Source of the DNA: Micromonospora costi
GTDB taxonomy: Bacteria; Actinomycetota; Actinomycetes; Mycobacteriales; Micromonosporaceae
DNA length: 64,000 nt
Direction of reading: 5' to 3'
Assembly (NCBI RefSeq): GCF_003626655.1
Contig: NZ_RBAN01000001.1
Span: 1,984,001 to 2,048,000 of the forward strand
The position numbers and the translations under genes are program-made. The notes under the pieces are model-generated. The model saw only the letters and a program-made list of their open reading frames with translations. It had not been told where the DNA came from and searched no databases. Shown piece after piece: positions 19,696 to 28,452 of the stretch; within the stretch, counting starts at the first letter, position 1, and the number at the start of each line of letters is the position of its first letter.

Positions 19696-21303
19696 ATGTC
19701 GCCGTCCTCCCGCCCCGAGCGTTCCGTCCTCGGGCGGACCGTCGGCACCGGCATCCGCGCGACGCGTCTGCTGCTGCGCGGCTCGGTGGGCGGCGGGCGG
19801 TGGGTGACCCGGCGGGCCGGCCGGGCCCGGGCGCGGGGCGCGGGCGGCGAGGTCGGCATGGTCCGCCTGTTCGACCTGCACGCCCTCTCCTGCGCCGGCG
19901 ACACGCTCATCGCCATCGGCCTGGCCGGGACGATCTTCTTCAACGTGCCGCTCGGCGAGGCACGCAGCAAGGTCGCGCTCTACCTGCTGATCACCATGGT
20001 CCCGTTCGCCATGCTCGCCCCGGTGGTCGGGCCGCTGCTCGACCACTTCCGGCACGGCCGCCGGTACGCGCTCGCCACCACGATGCTCGGCCGGGCCTTC
20101 CTGGCCTGGCTGATCTCCGACTACATCCACGGCTTCGGGCTCTACCCGGCGGCCTTCGGGGTGCTGGCGCTCTCCCGGGCGTACGGGGTGGCCCGCTCGG
20201 CCGCGGTGCCGAGGCTGCTGCCCGAGGGGCTGGGCCTGTCCCAGGTGGGCGCCCGCGCGAGCGTCTACGGCACGGTGGCCGGCGCCCTCGTCGCCCCGAT
20301 CGGCCTGGCCGCGTTCTGGTTCGGGCCGCAGTGGCCGCTGCGGGTCGCGTCCGTGATCTTCCTGGTCGGCATGGTGATCTCGCTGCGGCTGCCGCCGAAG
20401 GCCGACTCGGAGCCGCCCGAGCGGGTGCCGCGGGCCCTGCGGGCGCTGGGCCGCCGCTCGGGCGAGCGCCCGCTGGGCCGGGGACGGCCCGCCGGCCGGC
20501 TGGTGATCGCGACCCTGATCGGGGCGGCCACCCTGCGCGCGGTCTACGGCTTCCTGCTGCTGTTCCTCGCCTTCGCCATCAAGAAGGGCGACCTGACCAC
20601 CGTCGTGTTCGGCCGCGATCTGACCGACGAGGCGGCGCTGGGCCTGGTGGGCGCGGCGCTGGCCGTGGGCACCTTCCTGGCGACGGCGATCGGCACCCGG
20701 CTGCGCATCCACCGCCCGACGGCCATCCAGTCCAGCAGCATGATCATCGTGGCCGGCGTGGCGGTGCTGGCCGTACTGAAGTTCTCGCTGCCCATGGTCG
20801 CCCTGTTCTGCCTGGTCGCCGCCCTGTTCAGCGGCCTCGCCAAGCTGGCCGTGGACGCCTCGATCCAGGAGCGGATCCCCGAGCGGCTGAGGGCCAGCTC
20901 GTTCGCCCACTCGGAGACCGTCCTCATGCTCGCGTTCGTGGTGGGCGGCGGGCTCGGGTTGGTGCCGTTCGCGGGCCGGATGGGCATCGCGGTGGCCGCC
21001 GGGGTGGGTGTGCTCGCCGCGATCCGGGGCGTGCTGGTCGCGGCGCGGCTCCGCGGCGAGCGGCTGGAAGGCCGGCCGCTCGGCGACGACGAACTGGCCG
21101 AACAGCTCGCCGAGGAGCCCACGGTCGCGGAGGCCGACGACCCACGCCCGACGTCGCCGCCACCGGCGCCCAGCGACTCGGCAGGCTACGAGCCCGGTCT
21201 CGCCCCGCCGGGCTACCACATCTACCGCCCCTCCTCGTCCGTGGGCGGGCCGGGCGGCAGCGACGACGACACCCGCCACGAACCCCGCGGACCGCGCCCG
21301 TGA
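19696..21303 (+). CDS. MFS transporter coupled to mqnB
   Basis: 535 aa. A basic N-terminal region of about 55 residues (Arg/Gly-rich) precedes about 12 membrane segments; LSCAGDTLIAIGLAGTIFFN, LVGMVISLRLPPKADSEPPE and SSFAHSETVLMLAFVVGGGL are visible. The C-terminal 70 residues are hydrophilic (DDELAEQLAEEPTVAEADD, Pro-rich). ATG 19696 is chosen because GGAGAGG lies 9 nt upstream; in-frame ATG 19687 and GTG 19690 are too close to it. Its stop overlaps the mqnB start (GTGA), so the two are translationally coupled. The substrate is unknown. Confidence 0.83.
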   Translation: MSPSSRPERSVLGRTVGTGIRATRLLLRGSVGGGRWVTRRAGRARARGAGGEVGMVRLFDLHALSCAGDTLIAIGLAGTIFFNVPLGEARSKVALYLLITMVPFAMLAPVVGPLLDHFRHGRRYALATTMLGRAFLAWLISDYIHGFGLYPAAFGVLALSRAYGVARSAAVPRLLPEGLGLSQVGARASVYGTVAGALVAPIGLAAFWFGPQWPLRVASVIFLVGMVISLRLPPKADSEPPERVPRALRALGRRSGERPLGRGRPAGRLVIATLIGAATLRAVYGFLLLFLAFAIKKGDLTTVVFGRDLTDEAALGLVGAALAVGTFLATAIGTRLRIHRPTAIQSSSMIIVAGVAVLAVLKFSLPMVALFCLVAALFSGLAKLAVDASIQERIPERLRASSFAHSETVLMLAFVVGGGLGLVPFAGRMGIAVAAGVGVLAAIRGVLVAARLRGERLEGRPLGDDELAEQLAEEPTVAEADDPRPTSPPPAPSDSAGYEPGLAPPGYHIYRPSSSVGGPGGSDDDTRHEPRGPRP

Positions 21304-22067
21304 CCGGCCTGCTGGTGGTCACCGCCGTGCCGGCCGAGGCGGACGCGATCCGGGCAGGCCTTCCCGACCCCTCCGTGGCCATCACCCCGGTCGGGGTGGG
21401 CCCGGCCGTCGCCGGTGCCGCCACCGCCCGCCTGCTGGCGCTGGCCGAGGCGGCCGGCCGGCCGTACCGTGCGGTGGTCAGCGCCGGGGTGGCGGGCGGT
21501 TTCCGCGGGCGCGTGGCCGTGGGCGGCACGGTGCTGGGCACCGCGAGCATCGCCGCCGACCTGGGCGCCGAGTCGCCGGAGGGCTTCATCCCGATCGACG
21601 CGCTCGGCATGCCGCCGGCGCTGCTGGGCGGCGGCAGCGTCGTCCCGGCCGACCCGGAACTGCTGGCCGCGCTGCGCGCCGCACTGCCGGACGCCACCAT
21701 CGGCCCGGTGCTCACGGTCAACACCGTGACGGGCACCGCGGCCAGCACCGAGCTGATCGCCGGGCGCTACCCGGACGCCGTGGCCGAGGCCATGGAGGGG
21801 TACGGCGTGGCGGTCGCCGCCGCCCAGGCCGCCCTGCCCTTCGCCGAGCTGCGTACCGTCTCCAACCCGATCGGCCCGCGCGACCGCGACGCGTGGCGCA
21901 TGCGCGAGGCGCTGGCCGCCCTCACCGAAGCCGCGTCCGCCCTCGGCCAGCTCGCGCCCGGGCTCAGCCGCGTTCCCTCCCCCACCCGGGACGCTGCCGC
22001 CGGTCCAGGCGCAGCGCCGTCGGCCGGCTCGCCTCCAGCGCGAACCCGCACGCCATCAGGAAGCTGA
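21300..22067 (+). CDS. mqnB: Futalosine hydrolase
   Basis: 255 aa nucleosidase-fold protein. Starts VTGLLVVTAVPAEADAIRAG, with VSAGVAGGFRGRVAVGGTVL and ASIAADLGAESPEGFIPIDA, and the catalytic-side AEAMEGYGVAVAAAQAALPF near the C-terminus. It hydrolyses futalosine to dehypoxanthinyl futalosine plus hypoxanthine in the futalosine pathway to menaquinone. About 25-30 residues at the C-terminus (Ala/Pro/Ser/Arg-rich) extend past the usual end. The next pathway gene, mqnD, is downstream, separated by a repeat-filled 584-nt gap. Confidence 0.9.
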   Translation: MTGLLVVTAVPAEADAIRAGLPDPSVAITPVGVGPAVAGAATARLLALAEAAGRPYRAVVSAGVAGGFRGRVAVGGTVLGTASIAADLGAESPEGFIPIDALGMPPALLGGGSVVPADPELLAALRAALPDATIGPVLTVNTVTGTAASTELIAGRYPDAVAEAMEGYGVAVAAAQAALPFAELRTVSNPIGPRDRDAWRMREALAALTEAASALGQLAPGLSRVPSPTRDAAAGPGAAPSAGSPPARTRTPSGS

Positions 22068-22232
22068 CCCCGCCGGACCCGGCCGTCGCCCGTGCCGTCC
22101 GGATGCCCGCCCGCGCTCCGGGGCCAACCCTGTGATGGTCCCGACCGCGGGACCCGGCTTCAACAGCCCACTCGTACCTGTGGACAAGTCTGTGGACAAC
22201 CCAGCCACACCAGGCTCGCTGCACGGCCACGC

Positions 22233-22316
22233 GCATGATCGACTCGACATCCTTGAAGTCGCGGTGTCCACCGGACCCGGACACCGCGATATCCACGCAA
22301 CCCGTGTCGATCACCG
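22233..22316. repeat. 84-bp repeat, copy 1
   Basis: Matches 22489-22572 at 80 of 84 positions. Inside it is an 11-bp perfect hairpin, tcgcggtgtcc (22259-22269) with 22279-22289. The core aagtcgcggtgtcc also occurs in the hairpin at 31021-31095. Confidence 0.9.
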
Positions 22317-22488
22317 TCCACCTGCCAGACGAGGCCACCCGACCCCGGACCGGCGCCCTCGCCGCCCACCTGCCTGGTCAGCTGAGCATGATCCACACCG
22401 GATCGGCGATATGACGGCATCCAATCCGCTGGGACCCCGCCACATCGGCGGAATGGAGTCGATCAAGCGGGACAGGCCGTCCACAACC

Positions 22489-22572
22489 GCATGATCGACT
22501 CGACATCCTTGAAGTCGCGGTGTCCACCGGCGCCGGACACCGCGACATTCACGCAACCCGTGTCGATCACCG
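22489..22572. repeat. 84-bp repeat, copy 2
   Basis: Second copy of the repeat at 22233-22316, with four substitutions, 256 nt downstream. It keeps the 11-bp hairpin (22515-22525 with 22535-22545). Both copies begin gcatgatcgactcgac and end gtgtcgatcaccg. Confidence 0.9.
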
Positions 22573-22639
22573 CGCGTGACCGCCGGGCACATGTCACAGT
22601 GGTCGGCCCCCGAAACGAGGGTTGGAACGGCGGCGGGTC

Positions 22640-22645
22640 TACGGT
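22640..22645 (+). promoter_or_regulatory. -10 hexamer TACGGT of mqnD (leaderless pattern)
   Basis: TACGGT ends 6 nt before GTG 22652, the spacing of a leaderless promoter. A G-run lies between them, so a very close ribosome-binding site cannot be fully excluded. Confidence 0.5.
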
Positions 22646-22651
22646 GGGGGT

Positions 22652-23482
22652 GTGGCGCTCTCCCTCGCGTTCTCGCCCTGCCCCAACGACACCTTCGTCT
22701 TCCACGCGCTCGTGCACGGCCGGGTGGCCGGCGCGCCGTCGTTCGACGTGACGTACGCCGACGTGGACGTCACCAACACGGCGGCCGAGCGCGGCGCCTT
22801 CGACCTCGTGAAGGTGAGCTACGCGGCGCTGCCGTGGCTGCTGGACCAGTACCACCTGCTGCCCTGCGGCGGTGCGCTCGGTCGCGGCTGCGGCCCGCTG
22901 GTGCTCACCCGCGGCGACCGGGCGGACCTCACCGGCGCGACCGTGGCGGTGCCCGGTGACCGGACCACGGCGTACCTGCTGTTCCGGCTGTGGGCGGCCG
23001 ACCGCCCGCCGGCGCGCATCGAGGTCGTGCCGTTCCACGAGATCATGCCGGGCGTGGCCGCCGGCCGGTACGACGCCGGCCTGGTGATCCACGAGGCGCG
23101 GTTCACGTACCACCGGCACGGCCTGACCGCCCTCGTCGACCTCGGCGAGTGGTGGGAGGGCGACACGGGCCTGCCCATCCCGCTCGGTGCGATCCTGGCC
23201 CGGCGCGGCGCCGTCGACCCGGAGGCCGCGGCCGCGTGGATCCGGGAGTCCGTCCGGCAGGCGTGGGCCGACCCGGCGGCCAGCCGGGAGTACGTGCTCG
23301 CGCACGCCCAGGAGATGGAGCCCGACGTGGTGGACCGGCACATCGGCCTCTACGTCAACGAGTTCACCGCCGACCTGGGGGACGCGGGATTCGCCGCCGT
23401 GGAGGCGCTGCTGGGCCGGGCCGCCGACGCCGGGCTCGTGCCTCAGACCTCCAGCTCGCGCGCCACGGCGTGGACCAGCTGA
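22652..23482 (+). CDS. mqnD: 1,4-dihydroxy-6-naphthoate synthase
   Basis: 276 aa periplasmic-binding-protein-like fold. LSLAFSPCPNDTFVFHALVH and FDLVKVSYAALPWLLDQYHL near the N-terminus are hallmarks of MqnD, and GPLVLTRGD and VVPFHEIMPGVAAGRYDAGL follow. MqnD converts cyclic dehypoxanthinyl futalosine to 1,4-dihydroxy-6-naphthoate in the futalosine pathway. The neighbouring mqnB is the second step, and the mqnB-mqnD linkage is common in actinomycetes. The last 13 codons overlap the 3' end of the convergent cold-shock gene. Confidence 0.93.
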   Translation: MALSLAFSPCPNDTFVFHALVHGRVAGAPSFDVTYADVDVTNTAAERGAFDLVKVSYAALPWLLDQYHLLPCGGALGRGCGPLVLTRGDRADLTGATVAVPGDRTTAYLLFRLWAADRPPARIEVVPFHEIMPGVAAGRYDAGLVIHEARFTYHRHGLTALVDLGEWWEGDTGLPIPLGAILARRGAVDPEAAAAWIRESVRQAWADPAASREYVLAHAQEMEPDVVDRHIGLYVNEFTADLGDAGFAAVEALLGRAADAGLVPQTSSSRATAWTS

Positions 23483-23829
23483 GCGATCTTCTGGGCCGTA
23501 CGCCGGTCGGGGAACCGGCCGCGGCGCAGGTCCGGCTGGACCTTCGCCTCCAGCACCTTGATCATGTCCTCGACGAGGCCGTGCAGCTCCTCCGCCGGCC
23601 GGCGGCGCAGCTCGGCCACCGACGGGGGCGCCTCGAGCAGCTTGACCCCCATGGCCTGGGCGCCCCGGCGGCTGTCCACCACGCTGAAGTCGACCCGCTG
23701 CCCGCCCTTGAGGTCGGTGACGCCAGCCGGTAGCGCGCCCTTCGGCAGGAACACGTCGCCACCCTCGTCACTGGTGACGAACCCGTATCCCTTGGCCGCG
23801 TCGTACCACTTCACTCGACCCGTAGGCAC
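23443..23829 (-). CDS. Cold-shock domain protein with C-terminal helical extension
   Basis: 128 aa. Residues 1-66 form a cold-shock OB fold: GRVKWYDAAKGYGFVTSDEG carries RNP1 (KGYGFV) and GGDVFLPKGAL carries the RNP2-like VFL. Residues 67-128 are an added helical domain (SVAELRRRPAEELHGLVEDM and RTAQKIAQLVHAVARELEV), which plain cold-shock proteins of about 67 aa lack. GTG 23829 has AGGGGA upstream. Its 3' end overlaps the convergent mqnD by 40 nt. Likely a nucleic-acid chaperone; the role of the helical part is unknown. Confidence 0.9.
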   Translation of the reverse strand: MPTGRVKWYDAAKGYGFVTSDEGGDVFLPKGALPAGVTDLKGGQRVDFSVVDSRRGAQAMGVKLLEAPPSVAELRRRPAEELHGLVEDMIKVLEAKVQPDLRRGRFPDRRTAQKIAQLVHAVARELEV

Positions 23830-23857
23830 CTGAGATCCCCTGCTTCGCTTGAGCCGT

Positions 23858-24481
23858 CTACTGCTCCAAGGCTAGCCGGATCATGCCGTCGAGCGCCGCC
23901 GGGAATCCGGTGAGATCATCGAGCACCACGTCCGCGCCCGCCTCGCGCAGCTCGTCCGCCGAACACGGGCCGGTCGTCACCCCGATGCCCGGCACCCCGG
24001 CGGCCGCTGCGGCGACCATGTCGGCCACGTGGTCCCCGACGTAGTGGGTCGCCCCGTGCTCCCGCAGGGCGACGGCCTTCTGCTCGGCGAACAGGTCGCC
24101 CGCCACCTCGTCCACCTCCAGGCCGAGGTGGTCCAGGTGCAGCCGGGCCAGCCGGCCCATCTTCGAGGTGACCACCAGCACCCGACCGCCCCGCGCCCGG
24201 ACCGCCTCGATCGCCTCCCGGGCACCGGGCAGCGGGACGGTCGGGGTGATCGCGTACGCCGGGTACAGCTCCCGGTAGAGGACCACGGCCGACTCGATCT
24301 GCTCCGGCGGGAACCAGCGAGCGATCTCGGTGCGCAGCGGCGGACCGAGCCGGGACACCGCCGCGTCGGCGTCCACCGGCACGCCGGTGCGCGCGGTGAG
24401 CGCCCGGTAGGCGGCGGCGATGCCGGGACGCGAATCGACCAGGGTCATGTCGAGGTCGAACCCGACCGTCGGTGCGAGCAT
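23858..24481 (-). CDS. HAD-family hydrolase (phosphoglycolate phosphatase-like)
   Basis: 207 aa. Motif I is FDLDMTLVDS with the nucleophile Asp and the acid/base Asp two residues on; motif II is VVTSKMG, and motif III/IV appear in YVGDHVADM. The cap (about 16-80) is helical as in Gph-type phosphatases. The substrate is unknown. ATG 24481 has no ribosome-binding site, but TACGGT ends 6 nt upstream (24488-24493 on the minus strand), a leaderless signature. Confidence 0.88.
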   Translation of the reverse strand: MLAPTVGFDLDMTLVDSRPGIAAAYRALTARTGVPVDADAAVSRLGPPLRTEIARWFPPEQIESAVVLYRELYPAYAITPTVPLPGAREAIEAVRARGGRVLVVTSKMGRLARLHLDHLGLEVDEVAGDLFAEQKAVALREHGATHYVGDHVADMVAAAAAGVPGIGVTTGPCSADELREAGADVVLDDLTGFPAALDGMIRLALEQ

Positions 24482-24487
24482 GCGCAG

Positions 24488-24493
24488 ACCGTA
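24488..24493 (-). promoter_or_regulatory. -10 hexamer TACGGT of the HAD gene (leaderless pattern)
   Basis: On the minus strand TACGGT is followed by exactly 6 nt and then ATG 24481; no Shine-Dalgarno is present. Confidence 0.5.
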
Positions 24494-24563
24494 CCCGGGC
24501 CCGTGGACGAGCCGGACGTCCGAGGGGCGGGAGCACCCACCGCCGGGCTAGCGTGGAACGACG

Positions 24564-27044
24564 ATGACCACCTCACTCGCCGACCACCTCCGGTCGCTGC
24601 CCGACGAGTCCCTGGCCGCGCTGCTCCAGCTGCGGCCGGACCTCGTCGTACCCGTGCCGTCCGACATCTCCGCCCTCGCCACCCGGGCCCAGTCGCGGGT
24701 GTCGGTGGCGCGGGCGCTGGACGGGCTGGACCAGTTCACCCTCCAGATCCTCGACGCGGCCCGGCTCACCCGTGACCCGGCCGACGGCACCACCTCCACC
24801 GACGCCGTGCTCGCCCTGGCCACCGCCGGGCCGCGCCCGCCCGCGCCGACCAGCGTCCGCGGCGCCGTCAACCGGCTGCGCGCGCTCTTCCTGCTGTACG
24901 GCCCGGAGGGCGCCCTCACGGTGGTGGCGAGCGTCGACGAGGTGTCCCCGTACCCCGCGGGGCTGGGCCGGCCGGCGGCGGAGTTGGACCCGCGCACGGC
25001 GGCGCTGTGCGCGGACCCGGCGAAGCTGCGGCGCACGCTGCTGGCCGCGCCGCCCTCCGCCCGCGCGATCCTGGACCGCCTCGCGGCCGGCCCGCCGGTC
25101 GGCAGCGTCCCGCCGGGGGCGCTGCAGGCCCCGGCGGTCGGCGCGGAGGACACGCTCCCGCCGGACCCGGTCAACGGCGGCGCGCCGACCGGTTCGCCCG
25201 TGCGCTGGCTGGTCGAGCACCGGCTGCTCGTGCCCGTCTCGGGCGGTAAGTCCGGCTCCACGGGCACCGTCGAGCTGCCCCGGGAGATCGGGCTGCTGCT
25301 GCGGCGCGACAGCGGGCCGCTCGGCCCCCTGCGCACCAGCCCGCCGGAAGTCGCCGCCACCCCCCGCGAGGCGAAGGCCGTCGACTCGGCCGGTGCCGGG
25401 CAGACCATGGAGGTCGTACGCCACACCGAGGCGCTGCTGGAACAGCTCGCCGCCGATCCGGCGCCGGTGCTGCGGTCCGGCGGCGTCGGGGTGCGTGACC
25501 TGCGCCGGCTGGCCCGCACCGGCGGTCTGGACGAGCCGACGACCGCGCTGCTGATCGAGGTGGCGTACGCGGCCGGGCTCCTCGGCGAGCTGGAGCTGCC
25601 CGGGGTCACGACGACCCGGTACGGCGCCGACCAGCAGGTGCTGCCGAGCGCCGGGTACGAGGTGTGGCGTGCCGCGTCGCTGGCCCAGCGCTGGGAACAG
25701 CTGGCCCGCGCCTGGCTGACCATGACCCGCCAGGTGGGGCTGGTGGGTCAGCGCGACGACCGCGACCGGCCGATCACGGTGCTCTCGGCCGAGGCCGAGC
25801 GGGCGGGCGCACCGGGTGCCCGGCGGGCCGTGCTCGGGGTGCTGGCCGACCTGGAGCCGGCGACCGCGCCGACCCCCGACGAGGTGCTGGAACTGCTCGA
25901 CTGGCGGGCGCCGCGGCGCAGCCGGGGCCGGGAGGCCGCGCACCGGGAGGTGTTGGCCGAGGCCGCCCAGCTCGGGGTGACCGGTCTGGGGGCGCTCACG
26001 TCGTACGGGCGGCTGCTGCTGGCCGACGTGACCGACGGGGACGCCCGCGCGGACGACCCGCTGGGGCTGCACGCGGAGGCGGACAGCGAGGAGCCGTCGA
26101 CGGCCGTACGGGCGCTGGACGCGCTGCTGCCCGCTCCCGTGGACCATTTCCTCGTGCAGGCGGACCTGACCGTGGTGGTGCCCGGCCCACCGGACCCGAC
26201 GCTCGCGGCCGAGCTGGACGCGGTGGCCGAGCCGGAGTCGGCCGGTGGGGCCAGCGTGTACCGCGTGACGACGGCGAGCGTGCGTCGGGCGCTGGACGCC
26301 GGCTACACGGCCGACGACCTGCACGCCCTGTTCCGCCGGCGGTCCCGGACGCCGGTGCCGCAGGGGCTCACGTACGTGATCGACGACGTGGCCCGCAAGC
26401 ACGGCGGGCTGCGGGCCGGTTCGGCCGGGGCGTACCTGCGCAGCGACGACGAGGCGCTGCTCGCCGAGGTCTTCGCCGACCGGCGGTTGGAGTCGCTGGC
26501 GCTGCGCCGGCTGGCGCCCACGGTGCTGGCCACCCCGTACCAGGTGGGGCGGCTGCTGGGCGCGCTGCGCGACGCCGGGTACGCGCCGGTGCCGGAGGAC
26601 GCGAGCGGCGCGGCCGTGCTGTCCCGCCCGAAGGCGCGCCGCGCGCCGGCCCGGGTGTCGGTGGCGACCCGGACGTTGGACCCGCTGGCCGCGCCGCGGG
26701 TGCCGATGCCGCGCCTGCTGGGCGTCGTGGAGCAGATCCGGCGCGGGGACGCGGCGGCGCGCGCGGCCCGGCGGGCCCCGGCGGCGGTACGCGGCGGCCC
26801 GCGGAGCGCCACCGGCCCGACGCCAGTGCAGGGGCACAGCGACGCACTCGCGGTGCTGCAACAGGCGGTACGCGATCGGGCGCTGGTCTGGGTCGGCTAC
26901 GTCGACGCGCACGGGGCGACCGCGTCCCGGCTGGTCAAACCGGTGTCGATCGGCGCGGGCTACCTGCGCGCCGAGGACGAGCGGACGGAGATGCTGCACA
27001 CGTTCGCGCTGCACCGGATCACGGCGGCCGTGCTGGCCGACTGA
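24564..27044 (+). CDS. Helicase-associated domain protein (XPB/Ssl2-linked)
   Basis: 826 aa. It starts MTTSLADHLRSLPDESLAAL and has SDISALATRAQSRVSVARAL, with DQFTLQILDAARL, a winged-helix-like N-terminus. A middle region has helical segments, and the C-terminal third contains VDHFLVQADLTVVVPGP, YRVTTASVRRALDAGYTADD, LFRRRSRTPVPQGLTYVIDD and a final LVWVGYVDAHGATASRLVKP, a WYL-like ending. This matches the helicase-associated (Helicase_C_3) proteins that sit beside XPB in actinobacteria. It carries no Walker motif itself. It is 1.4 kb from the XPB gene on the same strand, separated by two opposite-strand genes. Confidence 0.87.
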   Translation: MTTSLADHLRSLPDESLAALLQLRPDLVVPVPSDISALATRAQSRVSVARALDGLDQFTLQILDAARLTRDPADGTTSTDAVLALATAGPRPPAPTSVRGAVNRLRALFLLYGPEGALTVVASVDEVSPYPAGLGRPAAELDPRTAALCADPAKLRRTLLAAPPSARAILDRLAAGPPVGSVPPGALQAPAVGAEDTLPPDPVNGGAPTGSPVRWLVEHRLLVPVSGGKSGSTGTVELPREIGLLLRRDSGPLGPLRTSPPEVAATPREAKAVDSAGAGQTMEVVRHTEALLEQLAADPAPVLRSGGVGVRDLRRLARTGGLDEPTTALLIEVAYAAGLLGELELPGVTTTRYGADQQVLPSAGYEVWRAASLAQRWEQLARAWLTMTRQVGLVGQRDDRDRPITVLSAEAERAGAPGARRAVLGVLADLEPATAPTPDEVLELLDWRAPRRSRGREAAHREVLAEAAQLGVTGLGALTSYGRLLLADVTDGDARADDPLGLHAEADSEEPSTAVRALDALLPAPVDHFLVQADLTVVVPGPPDPTLAAELDAVAEPESAGGASVYRVTTASVRRALDAGYTADDLHALFRRRSRTPVPQGLTYVIDDVARKHGGLRAGSAGAYLRSDDEALLAEVFADRRLESLALRRLAPTVLATPYQVGRLLGALRDAGYAPVPEDASGAAVLSRPKARRAPARVSVATRTLDPLAAPRVPMPRLLGVVEQIRRGDAAARAARRAPAAVRGGPRSATGPTPVQGHSDALAVLQQAVRDRALVWVGYVDAHGATASRLVKPVSIGAGYLRAEDERTEMLHTFALHRITAAVLAD

Positions 27045-27046
27045 CC

Positions 27047-27280
27047 TCAGCGGCGGCTACGGCGTACGGTGCCGACGACCGAGATGATCAGCAGCAGGGC
27101 GAACCCGGTGCCGGCCGCCTCGCCGACCGAGTTGATGAAGCCCTGGCGCAGCACCAGCCAGCCGTAGAGGAACCAGCCGAACAGGACCACCGCGGCGACC
27201 GTGTACGCGATCACGGTCGCCGTGGACACCTGGTCGCCGGCCCGGTCGTGCTCGCGGGCCACCTCATGATCGAGCGCCAT
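27047..27280 (-). CDS. Small two-segment membrane protein
   Basis: 77 aa. A charged N-terminus (MALDHEVAREHDRAGDQV) precedes two membrane segments (VIAYTVAAVVLFGWFLYGWL and AAGTGFALLLIISVVGTV) and a basic end RRSRR. No family recognised. GGGGAGGCG lies just upstream of ATG 27280. It lies 102 nt downstream of the L,D-transpeptidase on the same strand. Confidence 0.75.
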   Translation of the reverse strand: MALDHEVAREHDRAGDQVSTATVIAYTVAAVVLFGWFLYGWLVLRQGFINSVGEAAGTGFALLLIISVVGTVRRSRR

Positions 27281-27382
27281 TCGCGCCTCCCCGTCCGGTA
27301 CGACGCCGGTGTCCAGCGTGGCACCGTCGGGGCGGGAGTGACAGGGGATAAAACCCTGGCTTCCAGCCCGCTGACCAGCCGC

Positions 27383-28276
27383 TCAGGTGCCGGGGCGACG
27401 GCCGACGAGCACCACCTTGCTGCCGACCTTGCCGAGTTCCCAGTAGCGGACGGCGTCGGCGTGCAGCAGGTTGACGCAGCCGTGCGAGCCGATCGACTTG
27501 TTGTGCAGGTAGGTGGTGGTCTCGTGAAAGCCCATGCCCTGGGTGAAGTGCTGCCAGTAGGGCAGCCAGACCTCGTACGGGTTGGACCACTCCTTGATGT
27601 TGCGGTAGTTGATCGTGTAGGTGCCGGACGGCGTCCGGTAGCCGGGCATCCCCGTACGGGTCACCGTGGGCTCGACGAGTACCTTGCCGTTGCGCATCAC
27701 CCACGTGGTCTGCCGGGTGAGGTCGATGCAGAAGGTGGTGCCGGAGCCGGCCTCGCAGCGACCGGTGTCGGTGGTGGCGAGCCGCTTGGCCACGTCGTAC
27801 GTGGTGGGCCCGGCGCGACCCTCGACGGGGCGGATGCCGTACCTCTTCTGGAACTTCTTGATGGCGGCGCAGTCGGCGGCGGACTGCCTGCCGTCGACGG
27901 TCACGCGGCCGAACCCGCCCAGCTGCGCCAGGTACGTCTCCACGGCGCGCTGGTGCTCACCCTGCGGGCAGCCGGCCGGCGTCGCGCTGGTGGTGGGCTT
28001 CGGCGTCGTACGGCTCGGCTTCGGCTTGGGCGGCGGCGTCGGCTTCGTGGGCGGGGTCATCCGCGTCGGCGTCGGCTTGGGTTTCGCGGGCGTCGCGGGC
28101 CGCTGGCCCGGCCCGGGCGTGCCGCTCGCCCCCGTTACCTGCTCCGCCGCGCCGACCGGGGTGGTGCCCCCGCTCCCACTCCCGCCGGCCTGCGGATCGA
28201 ACGCGCACGCACCAGCGCCGACCAGCGTCACCACGATCAGGGCGACCACCCGGGAAGTGGACCGGACACGCTTCAT
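27383..28276 (-). CDS. L,D-transpeptidase, probable lipoprotein with Pro-rich linker
   Basis: 297 aa. An N-terminal export signal (MKRVRSTSRVVALIVVTLVG) runs into AGACAF, a weak lipobox. A long Pro/Lys/Thr-rich segment (about 50-105), probably spanning the wall, leads to a peptidoglycan-binding module with AAIKKFQKRYGIRPVEG, then the YkuD catalytic domain with FHETTTYLHNKSIGSHGCVN, where Cys267 of SHGC is the nucleophile. It makes 3-3 peptidoglycan cross-links or anchors proteins to the wall. ATG 28276 has GGGGAGG 5 nt upstream. It diverges from the XPB gene. Confidence 0.93.
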   Translation of the reverse strand: MKRVRSTSRVVALIVVTLVGAGACAFDPQAGGSGSGGTTPVGAAEQVTGASGTPGPGQRPATPAKPKPTPTRMTPPTKPTPPPKPKPSRTTPKPTTSATPAGCPQGEHQRAVETYLAQLGGFGRVTVDGRQSAADCAAIKKFQKRYGIRPVEGRAGPTTYDVAKRLATTDTGRCEAGSGTTFCIDLTRQTTWVMRNGKVLVEPTVTRTGMPGYRTPSGTYTINYRNIKEWSNPYEVWLPYWQHFTQGMGFHETTTYLHNKSIGSHGCVNLLHADAVRYWELGKVGSKVVLVGRRPGT

Positions 28277-28452
28277 GACGCCTCCCCTGGACAGTCGTCC
28301 CATTGTTAGACGTTTGGGAGTGCCGGCACGGTTGCGCCCGGTGCGCATTTTTCTGCCGGCATCCGGCCGCGTGCAACACTGGATGGTCGGCCTGCGGCGC
28401 GGTCAGCCGCGTGGCGGGTACTCGACGGCCATCCCCGAGAAAGGACGCTGGC

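Larger units (their letters stand above)
22068..22651. other. Repeat-bearing intergenic region between mqnB and mqnD
   Basis: 584 nt without a convincing gene. It holds two 84-bp direct repeats (22233-22316 and 22489-22572) and, at its right end, the mqnD promoter. The stretch between the repeats (22317-22488) shows no gene I would support. Confidence 0.7.

Noticed and set aside
24573..27014. An 813-codon frame antisense to the helicase-associated gene
   Set aside because: Mirror of the sense gene, rich in Arg, Gly, His and Gln, with no conserved segment.
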